This document shows, piece by piece, positions 10,116-19,395 of a stretch of 49,603 nt of DNA (the first letter of the stretch is position 1; each line of letters opens with the position of its first letter). The translations under genes were made by a program, and so were the position numbers. Below the pieces are notes generated by a model, which searched no databases, had not been told where the DNA came from, and saw only the letters and a program-made list of their open reading frames with translations. The DNA is from Brachionus koreanus (lineage: Eukaryota > Rotifera > Eurotatoria > Ploima > Brachionidae), in NCBI GenBank assembly GCA_016987375.1, contig PJRA01000274.1:461858-511460 (forward strand), read 5' to 3'.

Positions 10116-10398
10116 AACCTTTTAATTACTTCAGGAAGAAAACTGTTAGAAAAATTTAACAATCCATTTTATTTTTTTTCAAAATTAAAAAAAATCCGAA
10201 TATTGTCAATTCGCCGCCTTTTGAATTCTTGAATTTGCATTTTTTTTTTAATAGAATCGCTTAAAAATTGTTTAAAACTAAATATAATGAATGGAAAAAA
10301 TATCTTAATGAGAAAATTTTTTAAAAGCTTCTGGGTCCTTCAAAAGCTCTGAAATACACGATTATGATTATAATTTATAAATTCAAGGTTAATCAAGG

Positions 10399-10992
10399 TT
10401 TTGTGAAATTTGGTACAAAATAAAAAAATAGAACAAAAATTGATGGTTAATAAGCCTTTTTTCTGAAGACTTTTAATTAGTTCTGTAAGTGTAACATACT
10501 TAGTTGCACCAAAAGTAGTGTTGGGAGCCGTACAAACGGTCGCTGATGCGGCCAAAAATTTTTTCGGCCTCAAGCAAGCCTGCCTAAACGGACGGTGATA
10601 AAGGCGGATGACCAATTTGGCGGCCAACATCGCGGTCCAAAATTTTGGACCGCGATGTTGGCCGGCCAAATCATTGATGGACGGCCAAACGTACGGCTAA
10701 ATCATTAACGGACGGCCAATTTGGCGGTCGGACCGGCCACCCTTGGCCGCCACCCAACACTAACCAAAAGTCTGCTGATGATGTGCAAAGACTCTGCAAA
10801 ATGCGCTAAAGCCAAATTTGTTCAAATTTGAATTATGTTTAGTTTGCAGAGTTTTACCAGATTTTTCATAAAATTGCAAATTAGAATGTTGCAGCATGCT
10901 GAATTTATAGAAGTTGCTTTTGATTTTCAAAAGAAAAGTTATAAGAATTGGCAACATTTTGTTTTGTTCTATTATACTAAATTTCACAAAAC
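10399..10992. repeat. Dispersed repeat, copy B, with inverted ends; host of a hAT insertion
   Basis: The left end, 10399-10445 (TTTTGTGAAATTTGGTACAAAATAAA..ATAGAACAAAA), is matched inverted at 10951-10992 (TTTTGTTCTATTATACTAAATTTCACAAAAC). The middle holds the inverse of the 7531-7690 repeat, split by the hAT element at 10516-10762. A similar end sequence recurs at 34629-34669 in the SMC3 intron. The unit therefore looks like a TIR-type element present at least three times in this window, without coding capacity that I recognise. Confidence 0.65.
10516..10762. mobile_element. Non-autonomous hAT element (MITE) with 8-bp target duplication
   Basis: A 247-bp insertion. Its ends are TAGTGTTGGG on the left and CCCAACACTA on the right, a 10-bp terminal inverted repeat of hAT style. 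It is bounded by exact 8-bp direct repeats ACCAAAAG at 10508-10515 and 10763-10770, and hAT transposases duplicate 8 bp. Removing the element and one duplicate restores a sequence close to the related copy at 7540-7575. It is strikingly GC-rich for this genome and built of GGCCAA/GGACGGCC words. A perfect 44-bp palindrome occupies 10621-10664, and a second near-palindrome, GGCCAAAAATTTTTTCGGCC, lies at 10550-10569. No ORF. Confidence 0.9.
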
Positions 10993-11277
10993 ATATTTAA
11001 ATATAATTTTTGCATTCTCGAATTATCTAACCAAATATGTTGATTAACATCAACTGATTAAAAACTTCTTCACTGGACACGAATAATTGTTGAAATGAAA
11101 TGCATTTGATTTGAACGACACTGTAAAATAATTTTAAGTTTAGATAGAAATTTAAATTATAAAAAAAAAATTGATGAAAAAAAATATTTTGATGATAAAA
11201 ATTTTTATTTTGTAGACAAAAATGTGTAAAAAATTGATGCCAAGAGAGAAGTTTAATAAATAATTAACCCTATTCTA

Positions 11278-12075
11278 TTCTAGCGGATAATGGGGAGGCG
11301 CTCATCTCATTTTCAAGTCCCTTTAGGTTTAGTTAACTAACTTAAACCTGGGCGTTTAGGTTAGAATGAAGCATAAATAGCTGCTCCTAAACGTCAAACG
11401 AGGAGATCGGATAGACGGGCCCATGGGTACTAATGTAAACATTAAATCTTGCGACGAGGATAAAAGATCCAGAAGACTAATAAAAGTGCTTCCCAGTGGC
11501 AGTAATGATTATAGTGCGTGCTGTGGCTACCTGGCTATTGTCAGTTAGTAGTTGGGAAAAATAAAAGTCTATGACTGGTCCCGGTCATTAATGATCCGGC
11601 ATTGGTCAAAATGATCGACAGTTCCCTAGCAGTGGCTATTAAAGCGGGGGGAAGTTCTGATATAGCGACATCTCTGTCGATATCACTGTACTAGTTAACT
11701 AACTAAATCCTGAGCGTTTAAGTAAGAATGGACTGATATAGCGACATCTCTGTCGATATCACTGTACTAGTTAACTAACTAAATCCTGAGCGTTTAAGTA
11801 AGAATGGAGCATAAATAGCTGCTCCTAAACGTCTAACGAGGAAATCGGATAGACGGACCCAAGGGTACTAATGTAAACATTACAATCATTCACACTGCAA
11901 TTATTACCCAGTCGAAACCGGTCTTCCATTTTTTGATGAAAGGGGTTTAAAACATGCGCCCCATATTACAGAGATATTTTGAAGATTTTTCCACCCTTAG
12001 CCGGTTTTGAACCCCCTGATCCTCTGCTTGCATGACTAACACACAAACCACTCGGCCATACGGGCTCTATAAGAG
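11278..12075 (-). repeat. SINE-like repeat cluster with tRNA-type internal promoter
   Basis: On the minus strand an A box TGGCCGAGTGG (12048-12058) and a B box GGTTCAAAACC (12003-12013), 34 bp apart, match RNA polymerase III promoter consensus. They resemble a tRNA-Ser/Leu head, but the acceptor arms do not pair, so this is not a functional tRNA. The body carries two diverged copies of a block of about 118 bp (11328-11446 and 11767-11884, offset 438 bp) with GCATAAATAGCTGCTCCTAAACGT in both. A 76-bp exact-looking tandem duplication lies at 11657-11808. Each 76-bp unit contains a hairpin, GATAT-AG-CGACA/TGTCGATATC. Base composition is far richer in G/C than the flanks. Confidence 0.7.
11657..11808. 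repeat. 76-bp tandem duplication
   Basis: Unit one, 11657-11732, and unit two, 11733-11808, both start CTGATATAGCGACATCTCTG and end AGTAAGAATGGA or AGTAAGAATGGA-like text. Each holds the TAGTTAACTA palindrome and a hairpin-forming GATATAGCGACA/TGTCGATATC. It lies inside the SINE-like cluster. Near identity suggests a recent duplication. Confidence 0.85.
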
Positions 12076-12904
12076 AGAAGTTTGATCCCTTTCAATTCTA
12101 TAATTTTTCTATAATCATTCAGATTATCTTGAAGAATACAATAAAGCTTTTCGTTTTGCCAAAGTTCTCTATTTAACTTGAAGCGAATATTCATTCATAT
12201 GTCTATCTGAATTTTTTTTATGAAAACCTTGTAAAAAAGAGAAAGTTTTGATCAAATTTTGCTTATAAAATTTGATTTGAAGCAAAATTTGTTTTAAATT
12301 GTTTCATAGTTTATACAAGCATTGCAGAAATTAAAATAATTTTTGGTCTTTGAATTAGAAATTTGTAAAGTGGTGCCACCATTGCGTCAATTAACGTAAA
12401 TTATTGTAAATTTAAAATGGCTAAAAAAAATTGAATTTTTTAGAGAATTTTAAAGAATTCATAATATTTTTAATTTCAAAGAAAATATTAACTAAATGTT
12501 ATATGAACAAAATAAGAATCATTTGAGTTAAAAATCATCCAAATATCTAATATTTGCAAGACAAAAAATAAAGTAATATTTGCAAAAATTTTATTTAAAT
12601 CATAAGACGAAATAAACATACACAAATTAATTTAAAATTAACTAAGTAAAAATACTAAAAAAAAACAAGTTTGAACAAAATTTTCTTATACACATTAATA
12701 AACTGAGATGATGCTGAGCCCTAATTTGGTTGGATTTAAAATTTTTATTTTTTTCGTTTTTCATTAAAACTATGTCAGAACACATTAGTTGACTGGTTTT
12801 AGCATAGAAAAAAATCTAAAATTTTCCTATTATTTTACCTTATTAGTTTTACCTCAGCCATGTTAAATTTATGCATCTAAATTATTTTATTTTTTAAGAT
12901 TTTA
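12076..12904. other. AT-rich stretch upstream of COP1
   Basis: No gene seen. A segment near 12340-12470 (GGTCTTTGAATTAGAAATTTGTAAAGTGGTGCCACCATTGCGTC..) recurs, diverged, inside COP1 intron 4 at 14650-14790 in the same orientation, so it is a dispersed repeat pair. The last bases before 12905 are the presumed leader of COP1. Confidence 0.6.
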
Positions 12905-15900
12905 ATGTCAAAAAAAGCTCCGTCAAGTGCTGCTGTGAGTGCTCTATCGACAGCTGCTAGTTCCTCATCAGCTCGGACACCAATAAGTCGAAACTCGAAT
13001 ACAAACAGATATTCAAATAATTCAATTGGTGACAGATCAAACGAAGTTCCGCCAAATCCTTCACAATCATCTGCAACCACAAGCACAAATACAGACACAT
13101 CTAATCCTTTGGATACAAATGTAACTCCAATTCAAGCTTCAAATAACTCGAATGACGCCAGTTATAATTCGACAAAAGAAATTGCGCATAGAATTAAAAA
13201 AAGACCAATTACAGGTGTACTAAGCACCGATGCTGATGCTGAATTAACTTGGTGAGCTTTTGGCTTAAGAGTTATGAAATCTTAATTTTAAATCAAAAAT
13301 TCGTTTAGTCCTATTTGTTTTGATATAATTGATATAGCTCATGTAACCAAATGTGGACACAGTTTTTGTCAAGTTTGCATTCAGACAGCACTCGAACACA
13401 CTCATAGATGTCCTAAATGTAACACACCATGCACAATAAACAAAGACGTTTTCCCAAATTTTACTCGTAATTATAGCCCAACAAATTAATAATAAATATA
13501 CTAATTTATTTATTTTTAGTAAATCAAATTATTGAACGGTATAAAGAAGTTTCGAATAACAAAAAGTTCAAAGTTTCCCAAGCAGTAAATTTTCTTAAGA
13601 TAAAATTAAAAATTTAATTTTGAGTATTGAAATTTTAAAAATAGTCAACAAGTACAATTTTGGATTTTATTAATTTGGCTCAAGGTGAATTGAACATTGA
13701 TGATGTAAATAATATAATCGAAATATTAGCCCAAAAAAAAGAGGAATTAAAATATGTAAGTTTTAATTTTTTATTTATTTTTTGGATTAATTTAAAACTT
13801 GATTAATAATTTTAGTAAACTTAAAAAAAAAATGAATTCTCATTTGTTACAGATATAAAAAGAATGTTCTAGGGTCTAATTTTTTTTTAAAATTATATCT
13901 CAATAGATTTTGTCTGTTCAATAAATTTTCAAGTTCTTAGCACTTTTTAATTAATGTCTTTGATTAAAATAATTATGTAAATTTGACAGTTTTCATATGT
14001 TCAATTTAAAACTATTAAATTAGTTATGATAATTAAATCTTTCGTTTTGTCTATTATTTCTTTCATTTAAGTCTTTTTATTTATATGTATTAATTTCAAA
14101 ATCTCCATTAATAAAAAGCTTATTATAAAAATTTATTTTATTAAATTTATTTAATTGATTATAATTATAAGATGATTAATTCTTTTTATCAAGCAAATTT
14201 AGGCATTGTGAATTTTGGAACAAAAAACAAAAACAAAANNNNNNNNTTGCACGGACTAAATTTGAGTGATATATTCCTTGTATCAGCTGATACATTTTGC
14301 AGAACGATTTTTAAACCCTTAGAAAAAAAGTTATTTTAATTTTAAATTTTTGTTTTTGTTTTTTTTTGTTTCAGATTTCACAATGCCCAAATTTAAATTT
14401 AGGCATTCGATAAATTGATAATCTTTGTTTTTGACTGAAAGCTTTCGACAAGCGTAATTTCGTTACTATTTAAATAAATAATTACAAATATCTTCTATTT
14501 TGATAATGACACTGTTAAATTTCATACAAATTTTCAAACCCAAAAACCATAAAGAGATAATTTTTCCAGTATTGGTATAAAACTTGTCTTGACACTGAAA
14601 TATTCGGATTTTGTTTCATAAAATGATAAAGTCTGCAGAAATTAAACAACTTTTGGTCTTTGTATTTAGAAATTAGTACAGTGATGCTATCATTACGTAA
14701 ATTAACGTAAATTTTTGTAAATTTAAAAATTGGCTAAAATTAAAAAAAATTAATTTTTAGAGAATTTTAAAGAATTCACAATTTTTTACTTTATCCTTAA
14801 AATATTTTTACTATTTCAATTAGTTACTATTTCTATTTCAAATTTTTTGAATTTACAGTTGTAAAGCTGATTTTTAAGAAAAGTTCAAATTAATTTTTTT
14901 GACAAATTGAAGTTTATCATCAAAATTTTATGATCATGCTCAATTATAATTTTTTTTTTTAAATTTCTTTAAGATTAAATGCAGAAAAATTTTTTCATGT
15001 TTAGCATAGCATGTTAAACGATATCCATCTATTGTGCATAATTCTGCATTCAGAAATCATTAGCAGAAACTTGCAGACATAAAAAATCAAGTTAAGCATT
15101 GAATGTTTACTTTGAAAACATGCTTCTGCAATAAATTTTCTACTCAAAAATATTCTAAAATCTTTTTTCAATGATAACTCTTGAGCATGATCATTTTAAT
15201 TTGATCATAAACTTCAATTTGCCATTTTTTTTGGTGTTCCCATTCAATCGATGTTAATTTATTCTAGCTAAAGAGTGAACTTTTAGAATTAACTAACTAA
15301 AAAATGGTTTCGTTAAAATAAAATATTTGAAAATAAATTCTGCATAAAAGCATAGCATAATTTTTTGCATCTTTTTTCTCTAAGTCCTATTGTAGTTTTA
15401 TTTGTTGTCTGTCTAATTTTGAGCATCAGTGTACGATATTCTGTGACATTCCCTTGAAAAAAGCTTTTGTTAAAATTTTTTTTTATAAATTTATGTTTTT
15501 AAAATAAAAGACAAATAAGAAAGTAAATGAACTGTTGCTGTTCGATTTTTTGAGACATTTACAACAGTCTAAGACCGAAGAATTAAACAAAATTCAATAT
15601 GAGCTGCAAATGGTTAATGAAGATTGCAAACAGGTTGAAGAATGCTTAAACAATTTAAAAGCAAAAAGTGAGCCTAGTAAATTATCAAAAGACGAAAAAG
15701 AAGATGCGGAAAAAAAAAATATAGATATTCAAGAAATGCCACTGTCGCCCACAAATAAAATTCAATCAATACTAAGCAATAAAAAGCGAATAATGAATCG
15801 CTACTTTGATGAACTTAGCCAAACATACGTACAGTCTCATAACAAGGATTTAAAAGATTTTAATCTTAAAGGACCAAAGACCGGAGTTCTTGACCAAATA

Positions 15901-16893
15901 CGAAGCACAGTGAACAAATTAACAAATTATACAGAACTAAAGAGTATTGCTTCAGTTAACTACAATAGCGATTTGCATTCTGTATCAAGCATTGTCAGTT
16001 CAGTAGATTTTGACAAGTCATATGAACATTTTGCTATGGCTGGTGTGACCAAACGCATAAAAATTTTTGACTTTGTCAACATAATCGACCGACCATACGG
16101 AGTGCATTATCCCCAATATGAAATGGTACATAATGCCAAATTATCATGCGTTAGTTGGAACAGGTATTTTCGACAGCAATTGGCCTGCAGCGACTATGAT
16201 GGTGTGATAACTTTATGGGATGCTGAGGCGGGTTCGTTGGTCAGATCTTATCAAGAGCATGAAAAAAGATGCTGGGGTGTTCAATTTTGCGAGGTTGATC
16301 CACGACTCCTAGCCAGTGGTAGCGATGATTCTAAAGTAAAAATTTGGTCAACCAACTCAGATTATTCTCTTCTTTCGATAGATGCTAAATCAAATGTCTG
16401 CTGTGTTGACTTCAAACCTGATAGTAAATTTCATGTCTTGTTTGGAACAGCTGATCATAATATTCACTATTATGACATTAGAAATGCCAAGGAACCGGTG
16501 TCATTGTTCCGCGGCCACAAAAAAGCTGTTTCTTATGTAAAATTTAGTGATGAAAACGAGTTTGTTAGCGCGTCAACTGATAGTACTCTCAAGCTTTGGA
16601 AACTAAATGAAGGCCAGTGTATCAGATCATTTACAGGACATGTGAATGAGAAAAACTTCGTTGGACTGGAAACTCACAATGGCTATATTGTTACTGGAAG
16701 CGAGAATAATACTGTTTATTTGTATTGTAATGAGTTGTCTAAGCCATTACTAACCTACAAGTTTGACGAGAATGGCACTAATAAAAAAGATGAGGGTTTG
16801 AATGATTTTGTGAGTGCTGTTTGTTGGAGTAATCAGAATTATTTACTTGCTGCCAATAGCCAAGGGGTAGTAAAAGTATTGGAAATTGTTTAA
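12905..16893 (+). CDS. COP1: COP1 E3 ubiquitin-protein ligase (RING, coiled coil, WD40)
   Basis: Five exons joined in consistent phase: 12905-13251, 13309-13466, 13520-13584, 13645-13755, 15511-16893; 687 residues, against about 730 in mammals. A Ser/Asn/Thr-rich N-terminus precedes a complete C3HC4 RING across the first junction: CPIC, then CGHSFCQVC, then CPKC (residues about 116-155). The text INKDVFPNFTLNQII and IEILAQKKEEL follows the COP1 order. A coiled coil at the start of exon 5 (SKTEELNKIQYEL..CKQVEECLNNL) precedes a WD40 domain that runs to the end (for example FAMAGVTKRIKIFDF, LASGSDDSKVKIW). COP1 ubiquitinates transcription factors such as Jun and ETS proteins through substrate VP motifs read by the WD40. 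Intron 4 is unusually long (1,755 bp) and contains an 8-base gap. Confidence 0.95.
14194..14394. repeat. Inverted repeat enclosing an assembly gap in COP1 intron 4
   Basis: The left arm, 14194-14238 (CAAATTTAGGCATTGTGAATTTTGGAACAAAA..), is matched inverted and imperfectly by 14350-14394 (..TTTGTTTCAGATTTCACAATGCCCAAATTT). Eight Ns occupy 14239-14246, just inside the left arm. The enclosed segment contains TGTATCAGCTGATACA, a 16-bp perfect palindrome at 14279-14294. Probably a TIR-type element, with the gap caused by hairpin or poly-A sequence. Confidence 0.7.
14650..14790 (+). repeat. Second copy of the 12340-12470 repeat
   Basis: Contains TTTTGGTCTTTG..TTAGAAATT..GTA..GTG.TGC.A.CATT.CGT..ATTAACGTAAATT.TTGTAAATTTAAA..TGGCTAAAA and TTTTTAGAGAATTTTAAAGAATTCA, shared in order with 12340-12470. 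The repeat pair straddles the COP1 5' exons. Family unknown. Confidence 0.7.
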
Positions 16894-19395
16894 TAATTAA
16901 TAGTCTTTGAATCTGTATAAAAATTTGGTACAATCAAGAAATTTATTTATTGCCAATAGCTACATTAAAATGGTAGATTAAAAAAGTTCAGTATGTTTGG
17001 CAAACTAATTTAAATTTTGATGGTCCAAACTAGAAGCATCTAATCAAATCGAATTTTGTCAATTAATTTATAATCAGAAACTATTAAATTTTCTAAAATT
17101 TATATTCTTAATATTTTCAAATTAAAGAATAGTCCGGGTTTAAAGTGCAAGTCATTAAAAAGCAGAACTTTTAATTTTATTTAATAAATTCGTTCATAGA
17201 ATTTTTTTATATTTTCAAATTAGAGCTTTACTTTGCTGAAGTACTTTGTTCATAAATTTGAAAAATTATTTAAGTGAATATTTCAATTTGTAAAAATTTT
17301 CAAAAATTTAAAAACATTACTGACCGACGAAAATTTTATTTTATTTAAAAAAAAATGATTAATTTGCCTAATAAACATTTACACATTAAAATATCTTTTT
17401 ATGTAAACGCAAATAATTTCTGCTTTTGTTTAAAAATGAAATGAAAGATAAAGAAAAGAAAGGATAAAAAATTGAAAGACAAAAATACTAAGATTCATGA
17501 TTTGAATAAAAAATATTAATTTTAAAATAACGAAAAAAATGAATACATTGATATTGATATGTTTTATAAATTTGAATTAAATAAAAAACCTGTGCCCGAC
17601 TTCAAATAGGAAAAAACTTTCAAAATTGCAAAATTTTTATACAGAATTTTGTCTTTAATTGGAAAATAATAATGTTTTTTTGAAATTTTTATCATTATCG
17701 TTTGTCACATGCCCAGGCATGACTCATACCTTTACCAAAAATTGTCCTGTAAATTTTATTTTTTTTAAGATGAACTATAAAGTATTTCAATCAGGTTGAT
17801 GAATAAACATAGAAATTTTAAGATTATATGAAAACAGTGAAAATTCAGTAAAAAGATCATTTTTTTCAAATATCTTTTGAATTACATTAAATTTTACACA
17901 CATATTAGATAGAATATATGATATTAAATGAGTGGCTAATTACTATTCAAGTTTGATTTTAAACACTTTTTTTTTCGAGTTTTTTTAGATTGTAAGATGA
18001 AGTCCCTTTCTTAGATAAATATTTAACCAATTTTAATATAAAGTTACTATATAAAGTAAATCATTAGAAAATTTAAAAGCCTAAACTACAAAATAAATAA
18101 TAATATAATACTTAATAGTTGTTTGATGAAAAATTAATTTAAAATTAATTTTTTTAACGCTAAAAGCACCAGGCATTTTTTCATGTTTTTTTTTTAAATA
18201 TTTAAAATATTTAACAAAAATTATAATAATCTTACAAAATAATATCATTTTTTAAAGAAAATTTTAAAATCTAGATAAATCAAAAAAGATATATATATTT
18301 GAAAATCTATTCAAAAAATATGAGGATTTATAAGTTTTTCTTCACATCTTTCTATTGTGTGGAGCTTCTAGTGTTAAAGGATATTGAACAATATTTGTCG
18401 AAAATTATTTAATATATCTTAGACAATTTTTTTTTCATATTCTTATAAATTTGAATGTGTTGATTTAGAATATATGTAAATTAGATTAATATACTTGATT
18501 TTTTGATGCTTCATTATCAGTCAAAGCTTTAGCACATTTTAGCGGGGAGTCTTTCTTTTTATTTCAATAAAACAGATATGAATACTATTTTTTTCCTGAA
18601 AAAAAATTACTTGTTCAAATTTCTTGAAGAATCCGAAAATTAAATCAATTTCTTGGTTACTCTTTTGGTTTAATCTATATAAGCTCCATTAAACAAAATA
18701 AGAGCATCATGGTGTCTTTAAGATTCTATGGAGTAAAAACTCCCCAGCCCAAAAAATTTCTAAGATAAATTTCCTTACATGTTTTTTGTCCCTCTAGAAA
18801 ATATTAAAAATTCTAAAACCGGAATTTATTTAGTTTTTTCTATACAATTTTAGTCTAAATAAAAGTTATAATTATTTAATTATTGTTTTATCTTTGAAAT
18901 AGATTTATTTAAATTACTTAATAGGGAAAGTAAGAAATAATCCTCTAAATTTTAAAAATCTTTCCGTCCCTTTTTAATTCATATTTTATTTTTAATTCAT
19001 TAATAATTTACTCTTTAAATGAACATTCATCTTTCTTTTAAAGTTAAAATTGTTTATCTGTTGGATATATCTTTTAAACTTAAAGCAACAAAATAATTGA
19101 AAAAAATGTATTAAAACACTAATAGACATCAAGATGTATTTGGATGGATTGATGTTCTTGAATTAAAAAAAAATTTACAAATTAATCGATTTTTTTAATA
19201 AATCAAAATCTTTCAAAATAAAAAAAAATCTAAAAATTAAGGGTTAAAAATTTATTTATAAATTTAGAAAAATTAAAATTTAAAGTTCTATTTCAGTTTT
19301 TAATGATCAATTTTTTAAAAGATTTGCGTCAGCTTGAGAAATACTGTTATTAGTCCAAATATTCCATTTAACAAGATATTTTTCTTCCGTAGGCT
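16894..19395. other. AT-rich intergenic stretch between convergent genes
   Basis: About 2.5 kb between the 3' ends of COP1 (+) and the SLC5 gene (-). No coding segment was recognised. Small mixed-composition patches near 17695-17745, 18350-18375 and 18690-18800 do not read as exons. Confidence 0.6.

Noticed and set aside
10340..11047. Small frames on both strands around the hAT insertion
   Set aside because: They run through the MITE and the host repeat; the GC-rich part is transposon DNA, not a protein domain.
11900..11970. Possible hammerhead ribozyme (GTCGAAACCGGTC)
   Set aside because: No CTGATGA core lies at the needed distance upstream, so the fold cannot form.
11990..12070. Functional tRNA gene
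   Set aside because: A and B boxes are good but the acceptor stem does not pair and no cloverleaf closes.
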